From Limnephilus marmoratus (Eukaryota > Arthropoda > Insecta > Trichoptera > Limnephilidae): 64,000 nucleotides of DNA. The stretch lies in NCBI GenBank assembly GCA_917880885.1, contig OU862915.1, positions 36,154,676 to 36,218,675 on the forward strand, written 5' to 3'. This document shows, piece by piece, positions 1 to 11,179 of the stretch. A model generated the notes under the pieces. It searched no databases. It was not told the origin of the DNA and saw only the letters and a program-made list of their open reading frames with translations. Each line of letters begins with the position of its first letter. Position 1 is the stretch's first letter. The translations under genes were made by a program, and so were the position numbers.

Positions 1-849
1 CAGTTACTTATACCAAGGCGGGTAAGAGGTGGATTACCTCCACTGTCCGAAACATTGGCTAAAGGAGGAGGTAGCGCAACACGGCATAACACCCCAAAAG
101 GAAATAACCATAAAACCTACCTCGTAGTTCATAGATATCGATAAATGTGAAAACAACCACCTGCTATAATAATTTTGATAGAGATGGTATATTCTCCATT
201 CCATATTTTTACCAGCGAAAATTACAACAATAATAGAACTGCCGCTCTCCGAAAACACAAAAGCACGAAATTAAAAATACAAGAACACGATGAATGGGTG
301 GTTCAAAAGATTCCAGCACGTAAAAATGTCGTTATAATGAAAGCATAGCTTTAAAGTGCCTAGCCTAGTGCTTCAGTTAACAAAAGCAATACAGATTCCG
401 TCCACGATTGCAGTAGTAACTAACAAATAGTGCAATGTGTAGTATGGTTACAATGTGCCACCGTGTATTTTAAAGATTTATTATTTTAAACGTAAGTTGA
501 GACCACCCTGCATTTCGCTCTGGAGAATAGAGCCTTTGTTTTGTCGTACCCTGTACTTATAAAGTTGCAATAATTAATAGCTTTGTTTTCTTTTTGGTTC
601 GCGTAGCACGAAGCCGTATTGGGCAGGTCGTAAAAATGGGTTTTAATATTGCGACGTAAGTGCGAACTGAACCAACATGAATCTTTTTCAATTGTAGGAA
701 CCCGTACTTTATTTTTTTTTTCGTTTAACTTCTCATTTTTCATTTATAACGAGCTCTGTGATAAAGCATTAATGCTCTTGGCTCTATTTACATAATATGA
801 AATTTATTACTTTTGAATGTAGCTATAACTTTATGATTATCCATTATAA

Positions 850-1455
850 ATAAATGAAACAATAAAGCTTTGTTAGAACCACTTATATATTTTATTAACG
901 CCGACCGGTTTCAGAAAGACCGTTCCTTTTTCAGGGCAAACATAATATAATGACTTGGCAATTACAAACCAGTGGGTGGGAACAATGTATTATTACTAAG
1001 TGTTGTGGTATGGAGTGTGGTAAGTGTTGTGGGGTGGAGGCGTGGCTAGAGATTAATGAAGAGTGGGTGGGGTAAAAGAACGGACATTGATTGGAAACAT
1101 ACCCAAGATTGGGCTATAAGATAATATTTTTTATTTATTGAAAATGGATTCATTATTTTTAATGGTTTTTTTTTTATTTCCAAGGCTTCTAAGTTATCTA
1201 AGCGTTTTCCTGTATGGTTAATATGAAAAATATTTATTCCCGTTTTTTTTTTGTAAAGTATGTTTAAGTAAGAGTTGTTTTTCCAATATAAAAATAGTTT
1301 TGAAAAAAATACGGGGATAAATATTCTTCTTATTAACCTTGGAGGAAAACTTTGTCATTATATGTTTGCCCTGAAGAAGGAACGGTCGTTCCGAAACTGG
1401 TCGGGGTTAATAAAAATGTAAGTGATTTTAACAAAGATATATTGTTTCATTTATT
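850..1455. repeat. Inverted-repeat element with hammerhead-like arms
   Basis: Arms at about 850-957 and 1352-1455 are inverted copies of one another over roughly 100 bp. Each carries a CTGA..GA / hairpin / GAAAC block followed by AATAAA pointing outward. The right arm keeps CTGAAGA, a GGAAC/GTTCC stem and GAAAC, whereas the left arm is decayed (CTGAAAA, with a mismatched stem). Penelope-like elements are known to carry hammerhead motifs and often occur as inverted partial copies, so that is the best guess; no reverse-transcriptase frame is present here. Confidence 0.4.
1371..1404 (+). other. Hammerhead-ribozyme-like motif
   Basis: Order of parts: CTGAAGA, one extra A, stem GGAAC, loop GGTC, stem GTTCC, GAAAC, TG, GTC. 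This is the order of a hammerhead core with a very small helix III. The extra A before the stem and a helix I of only two clear pairs argue against efficient self-cleavage as a monomer. Confidence 0.3.
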
Positions 1456-1976
1456 GAAATTCATTGAGAAATACGAACAACAATTTCGTAATCTTTAGTT
1501 ATGATCAATTTGATCCCATTGATCTACATTTACATTAACCCGTGTAAAATCACTGGAGCGTTATTTTTATTCAAAATTGTAAACTGTTTTTTTTATTCGT
1601 ATTATCTAGAAAGGATTGCATTTTGTTGTCCTAAACGTCACACTAGATCGAATGACTTGTTCAGTACTAACGAGTACCCGTCTTGCGTTGCAATGCAACT
1701 CAATAAAAGAAATTGTTTGTCCCTGATGGTGCTTTTCCATATTTCCCCACTCCTGCCAGCTGTGCTTGATGACCAGATCTGAATAGCCAGGTACTTCCCT
1801 ACTTTCATCTGTCTTCTCCCCACTACTTTCAGCCTCACAACATACCCCAATTGGGGATGGATGACTGATAGAGTTGGGGCTCTTGTGCGGTATTTGCTTT
1901 AAAAAAGAGAACGCTCGATGATTTTTTTTCCTTATTTATTTTTGGGGTATTACGCCGTGTTGCGCTACCTCCTTCT

Positions 1977-2841
1977 ATATCCAACGTTTTATTAATTAAT
2001 TGTGTCTATCATCAGGGCAGATGTGTAATTGATAGTGGTGAAATATGTGCTTTTATGTACGTAGAAGCGATACTGTGTTGTCAGCTCCACTCCTCTAAGA
2101 GCTGGTATTATAATATACTTTGAAATGGTTTTCTGCGTTTAGCTTTGGTATAACCGTCAATTACCCTATACCAAGAACAATTGAGCTCCGTCGTCTCTAT
2201 TAATATTAATTGGATTTTTATTAATTTCAATTTATTAATTTCAGCAAGCCTGATTACGAAAATAATGAAAATACTATAATCATATGTAACGCTTGATGAT
2301 TTTTTTGTGAATCTTTGTAACGTCTGGCAATAAAACGACTTCATTGATAAAAATGAATTGAATTTATTTAACATATTACATCAGGTTGTGTTTAAAGTTC
2401 CACTTGTATTTATAGATCACATAATTAGAATTGACTAAAACAACAAATATTTAGGATTATGTGTATTGGTTGGTAATTTGTTTAAAACTTCCGAGAGCGA
2501 TGTCCTTGTAAAAAGTCACTGAGGGACAGCATTTGGTTTTGCTTATCCCTATATACTTTTTGTTCTAAGCGAAAAAGGAATAACGAAAAAAAAAAAATTA
2601 GCATTTTCAAAAAATTGACAGTGATAATTTTTTCCACCGGAATTTTTCTTTTCTGAACGCGAATGTTGCATACATATTGTAAGCAAACAATGCTAATGTC
2701 TGAGTACTCTCAGTGTTCATGTCAACTCTCGCTTTGTTTCCCCTTGATGAATCAATGAGCTCTTTTACAATTACCGTGACGATTCACGGTTACGTACCGT
2801 GACGCCAAAAAAAACACAATGGACATAATATGTTATATATG
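1977..2841. other. Unassigned AT-rich stretch
   Basis: No recognisable coding region, tandem array or RNA gene was seen here. A poly-A run near 2587 and scattered AT-rich segments are the only texture. Confidence 0.4.
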
Positions 2842-3315
2842 TTACATATGTTCCTTACCGCTAAAATGCTGCAGATCTTCCAAAAGATGAGATGCACGAT
2901 GTACGTAGTTCTGTTCGCTCCAAAGGAAAAAAGTTATCATTTTCTTGACGTCTCCGTAGACGACTGCAATACTGCTAGCCGTGACGATAATTTTGAAAGT
3001 ATGGAATATAGTTACAAGGGTAATATTGAACTGTGAGATAATTCCAAAAAAAAATAAAAAGTCATGTGTCCATGCGCTGATGGTTTTGCTTTTGTTCTTG
3101 AACGTATAATGCTGCAGTTCTTTCTTACCCAAAATGAGACGAACGGTGAACGTATGTCTGCACATAAGCGGTACCACATTTTTCACTTGATTGGTAAACA
3201 ACATATTTTTTGTTTTTGTAATTTCATATGTGAAACCTCTAAAAAAATCATCCAAAGGCTTACATATTTTTAGAATGTCTCGATTCAATTTCTTTCGAAA
3301 AGTTTTTTTTTTCAA
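2842..3315 (-). other. Unrecognised 157-codon open frame, coding status doubtful
   Basis: An open frame on the minus strand with no domain that I recognise. The DNA contains a degenerate direct duplication about 245 bp apart: the block AATGCTGCAG and its downstream neighbourhood occurs near 2865 and again near 3111. The predicted product is therefore weakly two-fold repeated. The plus strand is also open for 68 codons over part of the same stretch. There is no clear start context and no neighbouring gene. It could be a decayed repeat or an isolated exon; I assign no function. Confidence 0.12.
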
Positions 3316-3744
3316 AGATTATTTCTTGATTTGACGGCTTCCAAAAAACGTTTTACTCTTTTCTATCAGTATTCATCCCTCAATTGTTCCAAAACATTGT
3401 ACATATTTACTTCCTTCCGAAAGAAAGTCTAAAATAAACTGGGAGTAGAAAGAAAAGGCCGCATTAGCGACGCGACTGTCGGGGTGCTGAAAATAATGTC
3501 GAAACAATTTAAATAAAGGTGACAAAATTGATAACTTAAATCGGATTCTAAAATGGAGAAATACAGGGGTTTATTTGGAGGTCAAAAAATTGTCTATTTG
3601 TTGTACTAAACGAAAATTTCAAAAACGTTATTTAACACGTCGATTCCGATGATGGTTCTGGAATGACTAAGTTTTTGCAAACATAATTATTGCGCCATAG
3701 ATATTTCGTTGAAACTAATTCGTTGAAGCTAATCAAAACCTAAG
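3316..3744. other. Unassigned AT-rich stretch
   Basis: Nothing recognisable was seen on either strand. Confidence 0.4.
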
Positions 3745-3757
3745 AAATAACAACTAA

Positions 3758-4225
3758 TATGTACATTAGAAACACTAGATCTCATGGTCAAAAACATATC
3801 CAACAAGTAACTACTTACACAACATTATGGCAAAAAAGCTTCTTATACTATGGCATTAAACTCTACAATAAAATACCACTCTCACTCAAAAACCTCAACA
3901 CTATAACATTTTAATCTCAAATAAAAAGCTGGATACTAAATATAGGTAGATCAGAAATAGAAAATATACTGATATCAAATACAGACTAAAACCTGATCTA
4001 GGGAACTGAATTATAAAAAATACACTATCTTATTTACTTTACAATTATTTAAAAAAAATACTACATGATATATGTTTATAACTACATAATTCATATTAAT
4101 TTCTTATAATACAATTATAATATGTAAGTGAAATCCTCAGTACGGGAGATCCCAGTGAGTATATCATTATCTCTACGTGTTACTAAGAAAGGAAGACAAT
4201 AAATCATTATTATTATTATTATTAA
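3758..4225 (+). pseudogene. 3' end of a non-LTR retrotransposon (reverse transcriptase C-terminus)
   Basis: Translation from about 3758 gives the basic, polar tail typical of jockey/CR1-type reverse transcriptases: an RNTRSHG segment, then SFLYYGIKLYNKIPLSLK, the family's usual motif of a YN followed by LP or IP and a K-rich stretch. The frame is interrupted near 3910 but continues in recognisable form to about 3990. The following untranslated stretch contains a block near 4136 (CAGTACGGGAGATCCCAGTGAG) whose relatives also follow the reverse-transcriptase fragments near 21080 and 24100. It ends in an (ATT)n run at about 4205-4222. This is a 5'-truncated, dead copy. Confidence 0.65.
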
Positions 4226-4334
4226 AATAATTACCTTTATGCTTATCTTTTACTAGATACTAAATAGTACCCGGCATACTTTGCAAAGCCACTCAAAGAA
4301 AGAAATTGTTTCTTTCTATTGGTAATTTCCTACG

Positions 4335-4575
4335 TATTTCCATTCCCGCCCAAGGTTCCTCTCCCGCTTCTCTTTCCCCTCCTGCTTTCCCCGTCTACCT
4401 TCCACGCCTCCCCCCCCCCCTTCATCCCTTCATACGCATCACCCCGTCCCGCGACACAATTTTCCGTCTCGCAACATCCCCCCCTCCCTCTTGCCTTCAC
4501 CTTCCACCTTCCTCCTCTCTTTCCCCTGCCCGTTTCCCTCCACCCTCCCGGATCCCCCCCCCGCCTTCCATCTCT
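4335..4575 (+). repeat. Pyrimidine-rich tract with strong strand asymmetry
   Basis: About 240 bp made almost entirely of C and T on the plus strand, with runs of up to ten C. The two long open frames that overlap here (127 and 91 codons) follow from the low complexity and are rich in Pro and Ser. Such tracts can form triplex or H-DNA, but no function is evident. Confidence 0.6.
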
Positions 4576-5780
4576 GCCGCGAAACTATATATAATTCACA
4601 TATTTCTCAAAAATCAAGCTCCGCCTACTGTAAAATTTTACAAATTTCATAACGCCAGCTTTCTCCATTATATATATAGAAACTATTAAACTATTGCACA
4701 CAAATTACCAAAGTTTCATCGCAATCGCAAATCGGACAAACAAAGAAACATTCATTTTTATTCTCGTGTATTTTACATTTCCCCTAACTAGTTGAGATAA
4801 TAGTTAACGCAATCGGATAAGGTTCAAGTGAGTTATTAGTACGTATTATTATACACTAAAACACGCATAATCTCGCCAGTTGAATTTGGACAACCGTCGA
4901 AACAGTGAATCGCTCGCTTCAACGCAAACAAAATACAATTCAATTCTGTATGTGAAACTTTTCATTCGAGAATTATTATTACGAGGAATTGCACAATATC
5001 ATATTTAAAATAAAATACAAAGGCAAAAATTTTATGAAATGCCATTCGGTTTTTTTGTGTGGGTCTTTCTGTAACCATCACCGCTGCCTTATTTTGTTTT
5101 GAGTTACCGGGGCTTTTACTGCAACCCGGAATTTGCTTGCAAAGGCAACAATGAACTGACAACTAAAGAAGCAATTATTATTATGTCACATTGAGTGGCT
5201 TTCCTCTGTGACTGTTATTTGTTCGAATATAATTTATTTAATACATTTTTGTCTTTATGTTTTTGAATGGATTATAATAATGGTTCCCATTATTTTTATT
5301 ATTTTCAAAATATGTACATAACTATAAAATGTAAAATTTGGAAAAATAAAGGATTAAAAAAAATAACAATAAACTACGCACTTAGAAAGTGTTTGGTTAA
5401 TGTAAGGTTTTTTTTTACGAAAATTCGACTGAATTTGAAACATTGCGTTTAGTTGTTGTTTTCGCCGACTAAGAGAACAATTAATGAAAACTTTCCGTTG
5501 TTCTGAATCGCAAAAACTGTAGAGCCGTGAACTTTGAATTTATGAATTTTGCACAGCTTTTTTTCTTTTTGGTTCATAGGTCAACGCAACTATTTTTAGG
5601 CTCACAACGTCTATTCCATCACGAGGTATGAAGATTATTTTTATTAAAATTTAATAAAATAGACAAAATTCTTTTTGCAAAAAAATATTATTTAATTCGT
5701 TAAATGGGATGTAAAATTCGGACAATGAATGCGAAGGATGATTGATAACATGTTAATTAAATAAAAGTATATATTAATTT
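4576..5780. other. Unassigned stretch, AT-rich
   Basis: No gene was recognised. The block near 4700 (AAGTTTCATCGCAATCGCAAATCGG) resembles a phrase common near the ends of arthropod transposable elements, so part of this stretch is probably old repeat debris. Confidence 0.35.
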
Positions 5781-6250
5781 AGGAGGCGGGTATGGGTACC
5801 GCTGCCCTGGGAACCAATTATTGGACAACAATCACCCCTGCCATAGGTCACCCCAAGTGCGTCGCTACGTTTGGTGACTTAGCAGGGGTACCCGGGTTCA
5901 TGGGATGAGATTGTTTAGGTCTCGATGGTGAATGCTTTTGTCCACCTAATACGTGGCGGGCCGGATCAGAAGAGACTGGTTTATGGAGACATTCTACCTT
6001 TCCAGCCAGACTCTCTCGACCCATCGCCTTGTACCACAGAAGTAGGGATGGATTCATACCATCGTCATTCTTGGACACATTGAACCTCAGATTCCTACCC
6101 ACCCCTTGTACATTTTTCCTTCCCTGAACATCCTCCAAAAGACCCCCCACACAACATCCCCAAAGATAGCATAGGCTCTGAGGGGAATTATTTTCTTCTT
6201 TCTCCTGTGAGGAGAAAGAAGAAAATAACTAATGTAAAAAAAAGTTATAA
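5781..6250 (+). repeat. SINE-like dispersed repeat, full-length copy
   Basis: The longest copy of a family seen at least nine times in the window. It starts GGAGGCGGGTATGGGTACC, passes through a GTCACCCCAAGTG / GGTGACTTAGCAGGGGT block that is self-complementary over short distances, a CCCATCGCCTTG block and a pyrimidine-rich segment, and ends with CACAACATCCCCAAAGAT, a hairpin and an A-rich tail. In this copy the terminal hairpin is TTCTTCTTTCTCCT / AGGAGAAAGAAGAA near 6192-6225. It encodes no protein. I saw no tRNA-like promoter box, so SINE is a working label. Confidence 0.65.
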
Positions 6251-6251
6251 G

Positions 6252-6360
6252 GGAGGCGGGTATGGGTACTGCCGCCCCGGGAACCATTTATTAGATAACC
6301 AACATCTCTGGCATAAGTCACCCCAATTGTTTCGCTTCGTTTGATGACTTACCAGGGATG
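6252..6360 (+). repeat. SINE-like repeat, 3'-truncated tandem copy
   Basis: A second head of the same family begins two bases after the A-rich tail of the previous copy and stops after the GATGACTTACCAGGGATG block, giving a head-to-tail pair. Beyond it lies a non-LTR reverse-transcriptase fragment. Confidence 0.6.
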
Positions 6361-6376
6361 ATTACCAGATTACCAG

Positions 6377-6681
6377 ATTATTAACTTCAAGTTACCCATA
6401 CCTATTCAACACATTAAATACACATCTTTACTAAATACACTTAAATTGCATTCCTTAGAAAACAGAAGAAAAGTAAACGACAGAACTTTTTTGCTTAAAA
6501 TTATTCACTCCGAATTAGATTGTTGTGAACTCCTGCATTTCATTGACTTTAAGGTACCAACTCGAGCGACAAGGCAAAACATATTATTCTGCAACATTAA
6601 TTCTCTAACCAACTACCACACACATGCATCAATTTCTCGACTACACACACTAGGGAACAAATTCACCTCAAATATCGATGT
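6377..6681 (+). pseudogene. Non-LTR reverse transcriptase C-terminus, part 1 (split by element C)
   Basis: The open translation contains HSLENRRKVNDRTFLLKII, then ELLHFIDFKVPTRATRQN and TNYHTHASISRLHTLGN. This matches the jockey/CR1-type tail pattern: a Leu/Arg-Arg-x-x-x-D block, a VP.R..R block, then TNY and a final NxxxxxxD block. The frame runs into the LTR of element C at 6682 and resumes at 14543 once one copy of the ATGT duplication is discounted, reaching a stop near 14600. The host of the insertion was thus a 5'-truncated non-LTR copy still readable in this region when C arrived. Confidence 0.7.
6678..6681. other. Target-site duplication ATGT, left of element C
   Basis: ATGT directly precedes the LTR and is repeated at 14543-14546 directly after the other LTR. 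A 4-bp duplication fits Ty3/Gypsy integration and proves both element ends. Confidence 0.85.
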
Positions 6682-7370
6682 TGTTAGCATCGGCGCTACT
6701 TGCGGCCAACGCCAAACCCAAAACCTGGAAAGGACATGCAATAAACAAGCCGGCGGCTAGCTCTGCACAGCCGGCGCGAGCAAGGTCCCTCTTAAACCCA
6801 GGGCGAGTGTTTGTGGTTCGCTTGTAAATTCCTACTCCCCTTCCTTTCCTCAAAATCTCCAGGTCTCCTTCCTCAATCAGAACACAGTAGTTATGCACGA
6901 AAAAGGGTTTTATTCATTTAAAGGTGAACAGGGTTCTACAAAAGGCCAGCATCGGCACTACACACATGAGTATTTGGCTATCTCTAATTAATTCTATCAT
7001 AACGGGGGAGCTTCTCTCAACTCTCTCTACACGTGTTTAGTGAATTTAAATGTCAGTTCTTAACACACAGAGGGGTAGCAAGGTTCATTGGTACTCACAA
7101 GCAGGAGATAGGCGGTCGGCAGACAGGTACTGAGGAGGCGGGAGCCTCTGGAGCACAATGCACAATTAAAGTAAACATCGCGAGCGTTTACGGAGAGCGC
7201 AATCACGGGGACACAGTTGTTATGCCGAAGGTCGGCCGAGGAATGAATGCCGGGAGCCGCTCGGCGCTTGGCTACTTGTGTCGAGCGGTGCGGGGAAAGG
7301 GGGGCGGAGGGCCTGTGCAAGGGGTCAATTCGCTATTAGCTCGCACGGGAATCAATTCCGTAACGTAACA
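6682..7370 (-). repeat. 3' LTR of element C
   Basis: 689 bp, running TGTTAGC...GTAACGTAACA on the plus strand, so the element-sense ends are TGTTACG...GCTAACA. It carries AATAAA in element sense at 6909-6914. It matches the LTR at 13854-14542 except at about two positions. Confidence 0.9.
6909..6914 (-). promoter_or_regulatory. Polyadenylation signal in the C 3' LTR
   Basis: TTTATT on the plus strand gives AATAAA in element sense. The same hexamer is kept in the other C LTR (14081-14086) and in D (24994-24999). Confidence 0.5.
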
Positions 7371-7381
7371 CTTCCCCCCTC
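7371..7381 (-). other. Polypurine tract of element C
   Basis: In element sense this reads GAGGGGGGAAG immediately before the 3' LTR, the expected primer for plus-strand DNA synthesis. Elements A and D have the same tract at the same place. Confidence 0.75.
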
Positions 7382-7902
7382 GCCGCAAAAAAGGCGACGT
7401 GGTAATGGAGCAGTAGGGCTAAGAAATCCTCTTACCCTTCTAGCACTTGTGCCAAAAAAAAAAACATTTTAAGAGAAAAAGGAGAGAGAGAGAGAAAAAG
7501 AAAGAGAAAAAGTTGCTAGCTATAAAATAGTAGAAACAAAAACAAAAGAGAAAAAAAAGCATGGTGAACAAAGAATTATACATGAATGTACATGAAAGAG
7601 CAGTGGCATACATAAATATAAACAAGGACCTGCTGGAGAAAGGTACAAGGGTTATGCAGTGATAGAAAAAAAATGACTCTAAATTGTATCATTGGTCTGT
7701 GAGCTAAGTTTGCGTAGCGTGGTTTGCGTAGGATGTTTGGGGTGTTTGAACGTTGCACTGAAGTTACAAGGTTACTTTGTCACAGTAACCTGGCCCGTTT
7801 GAGATTACACTCAAGGAACACTAGGGCCTTAAAGAAAACACGAAGACGAGAACGCAGGATGAGGCTTCTTGGTGGTGGAGAGGGTTCTACCTGTCACAGA
7901 GG

Positions 7903-8343
7903 TCAAAAAGGTAGCTGCTTCCGGATCCTGTGGGTGGGCCAGTATGACATCATTGAGGTACTGGAGAGTGGAATTGTAATTGGTGGTTGGTCCTTTATAG
8001 AGGAGGTGGTTTGTGTGCATGACAGCCGTTGTTGTGATGGTGGTTGGTACACTGGTTTGTATACAGTGGGATTGTTGTATGAACAATTGTTGGTATTGTT
8101 ATTTGCGCAAGGGCACAGGAGCATTGGCATGATGGCAACAGAGCAATTTGCAAGGTGCAGCTGGAAAATTTGCAAGACGCAGCAGGAACATTTGTACAAT
8201 GGCAACAGGAACATTTGCGAGATGCCGCAGGAACATTTGCACGATGGCAACAGGAACATGAACCAACTTAGAGCTGACGTGCTCGGGTTTGTTTGAGTGA
8301 TGGTTTTGTGATGATACAATTCGCAACTACACGCACGACTCAC
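7903..8343 (-). other. Element-sense open frame over the 45-bp repeats (146 codons)
   Basis: The frame is Cys-rich where it crosses the repeats and resembles no family known to me. The D equivalent (25974-26594) is 206 codons because D has more repeat units. The repeat unit is a multiple of three, so both strands stay open as it expands: the antisense frame at 7724-8296 is open as well. An accessory protein is possible, but open reading through the repeat may simply be automatic. Confidence 0.2.
8143..8260. repeat. 45-bp minisatellite, about 2.5 units (element C)
   Basis: Each unit combines two half-units that both begin GGAACATTTG, one ending in GATGCCGCA and the other in ATGGCAACA. Element D carries about six units at 26213-26511, so copy number varies between otherwise near-identical elements. 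Confidence 0.8.
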
Positions 8344-9945
8344 ACTAGGTTATGTTAGGTGTGGTCGGGTGCTTTTGGTACGTAGGGTTTGAAGGCATGG
8401 GACCTCCGTGACGGTAGTGAAGGCAGCATGAAGAGAGGCGCAGGTGTAAATGGGGTGAAGAGCTGCTGGTCTTCTTATTAATCCGGCGAAAAAATTATTA
8501 TTAGAACAAAATTCTTGAAGTTTACCTGCCTGGTAGACCAATGATGAAAAGGTTTGGAGAGAAACAAGGTGTGCATGTTGAGAAAGATTGGATTTGTTTG
8601 ACGTGTAGAGAGAGAGAGACAGACGGAGAGAGAGTTAACTAAATGCAACTACAGACTTATACATATTTCAAAGGTACGTATTCAAGGAAGGTTCTGTTTA
8701 ACCCATTTAGTTTTTTTTAAACTAAATACATTTCCAAGAACACGTAGGTAAGGGTTTGTACGTATGACAAAATGCCACGTTCGAAAGAAGTTGGTCTTCC
8801 ATGACCTATGCTCACGTCTATACGGTAGCATTTTTTCTACTTTCGAAGAACAAAAACATTGAGTACAAATAAGTTATGAAAAGTGGGAAAGGAGTAGGAA
8901 GTTGAAAGGATCCGTGTATGAAGATTGTCCCATTTGACAAACGAAACGCCAAGTGCGTAACGCATATATCCCCATTCACGGATAATTTCGAGGAAGGGAA
9001 AGGGTGACAATTGGGAACATTTGAACGAAGAAAACTGCTGAGGACTCGGCTATTTCCGAAATTCGACCTCTGAGTGGAAGGTGAAACAAGGTCTAAAGCA
9101 GTTATCCTGGCACATTACAATACCATTTGGTAGTGTGGGACAAAAGGAATACACTGACATAAAAGAGTCTAATCCTCCACGTGTATTGGGTAGAAGATTA
9201 GAGGGTCGTTTTATTCTCCTACTTGTTTGCAAGAAATGACAGACCCTTGCTCAAATCTCACAAACCTGGGGGGTTTTCTTGTTCGTCTCCCAGACAACGA
9301 GTTAGGTGTTTTTTGTGTCCATCAACTTAACTCCCACGACACGATGCCCCATAATCATGAGTGAAGCGTATGATTAGTCCTTTTGAGATAGTGGATAGTT
9401 CCTGGGTTCTTGTGACAGGAAGTCCACGGGCATGTTAATGAGTACTCTGCTGCAAAAGCAATAATTTTCTGATAACAGAAAATAAAAGGCGTGTGATCTA
9501 CACTTGGTAGGTCACACAAACATGGGGTAGATATTATTTCGTTCGCACGACTCATGGTGAGTATTGTAACGTCTTCACGTTTGGTGCACAGATTATATAA
9601 GTACACAGTTATAACAAAGCGGTTCTCATGCCAAAAGACACACGACCAACTCAATAACATTTAGTTAAGAGTATAAAGTAATTATAACGAACTTCTCGTA
9701 TCATGGCGGATGTTTTGAGGATCTCTCCTATGATGGTAGATATTGTCACGTTTTCACGTCTCACGTGACAGGAATGAACGATTTACAACAAATTTTGCCC
9801 AGTATTGAAAGACAGTAACCCAATAGGTATTTAAAACAATTTAATGAGATAAATCACCCTCTCGATCAACAACCCTGTGTTGACGAGCAAACAATGAGTA
9901 GTTATGACGGACTCCCCGTGACGTGTAAAAACACAAAGATATTAT

Positions 9946-10025
9946 GAGATTCGCATCTATAGCAGTGGATATTGTAAGGTTCACACCTATAATAGTAGAT
10001 ATTGTAAGGCTCGCGCCTATAATGT
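9946..10025. repeat. 33-bp tandem repeat in the C 3' region
   Basis: Units contain GGATATTGTAAGG / AGATATTGTAAGG followed by a CACCTATAA-like block. The 103-codon element-sense frame across it reads as an 11-residue repeat containing LTIST. The same array is present in D at 28197-28276. Confidence 0.65.
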
Positions 10026-10201
10026 TACAAAAGTTTACGTTCGAAAATGTGGGTCCCCATTCAATACAGACGGCGGTTTGCAATGATGTAATTAATACGG
10101 CACTGCTGTAGCTTAATAATTTCATATTAGCATACGTTACAAGACTTGCCAAAAGGCGATAAACACAAATTTTATTGAAGATCTGGCCAAGATTTTAAAC
10201 T

Positions 10202-10537
10202 TCAAACAAAAATAATGGTACAATAAAGGACAAAAGAAACTGATGTCATGATAAAATATTGTACCTCATAATGAAGTTGTATATGTACAAAGAACAATGT
10301 TAATGAAGGGACAAAACGTATTGTCACTTTTATAACAAATATTTTTCTCAGAATCCGACAAAATACGATTCTGGAAAAAAATAGAGCAATTGGGTTGAGC
10401 GCCATTCTAATTTTTGGAAAAAGAAGAAAAACCACAAGTAGCAACAAGGTTGCCCTTGAATTGTTTCGAATCCAGCGAATGTGACCTGATAGGTGTGTAC
10501 ATTTGGTGTATTCGAAACGATCCCCAATATACAACAT
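10202..10537 (-). other. Element-sense 111-codon hydrophobic open frame (C)
   Basis: The predicted product is strongly hydrophobic with several stretches long enough to span a membrane, for example around ATLLLLVVFLLF. The frame is preserved in D (28453-28788) with a substitution in the FVH region. C and D are so similar that this says little about selection. I know no matching family. Confidence 0.2.
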
Positions 10538-11179
10538 TACTATGAATGTGTTAGGATGGGGTGAAGAGGAAAAAGAAAAAAGAAAAAACGGGAGGATTTC
10601 CTATTATAACGGAAATCGTCGCGACATTCTTACAATATGGTGCTGTGACCATAGTAGTGAGCTGCGGCAATGGTCTGAAACCAATGGTTATTATACAGAC
10701 TTGCACTTAAGATTTTATATTTACAACATTAGGGTAGGGACGTACTGGTACGACAAAAACCCGACACACAACAATTAAAAAAAGGTGATATGACAAGATG
10801 AGGCGATGAGGTGAGAAAAAAAACGCGCGGATGCTGCAAGAATTGTGAAAAGGAAAGCGACGTCTTGGAGCAAGAGTTTTCCGGAACCGTTGATGGTAGG
10901 AGGAAAAGGAGGCCCTTTCCCGAAGTGATCAATTTCAGGAAGAGGATGCATACAAGTATGAAAACGGTGCCCCAAGAGGTGCTCTTGTGGTACAGCAGGC
11001 AAGGCACGCAGGATGTACAAGAACATATAAAATTATGCAAAAAGAAAAAGAATGTACAGGAGTTAGGCTACCGTTGACATTAATGTGCCTTCGGGTGTAA
11101 GGATTACCTTACGAATGCCCATATGGGTGATTATTTACATTTAATATTTACAAGTAACTCACGTCATTTATGACAAGAA

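Larger units (their letters stand above)
61..1976. repeat. Inverted-repeat-bounded element, about 1.9 kb
   Basis: The stretch 61-107 reappears in reverse complement at 1933-1976 with only a few differences; the shared core reads GTAGCGCAACACGGC. Arms of about 44 bp pointing at each other suggest the termini of a non-autonomous DNA element or a pair of inverted repeat copies. No transposase frame is visible between them, and a second, unrelated inverted-repeat element (850-1455) lies inside. I cannot name the family, and I did not find an unambiguous target duplication. Confidence 0.45.
7382..11179 (-). other. Long non-coding 3' region of element C
   Basis: About 3.8 kb separates the integrase stop from the polypurine tract. 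It holds a GA-rich run near 7470-7520, a 45-bp minisatellite (8143-8260), 33-bp repeats (9946-10025) and several short open frames. Almost the same sequence recurs in D at 25456-29411. Segments of it also match the 3' region of A, for example the block AGTCGTGCGAACGAAATAA. No envelope-like frame with a signal peptide and cleavage site was seen. Confidence 0.7.

Noticed and set aside
4306..4689. Overlapping Pro/Ser-rich open frames of 127 and 91 codons
   Set aside because: They follow from the pyrimidine-rich tract; low complexity alone explains the absence of stops.
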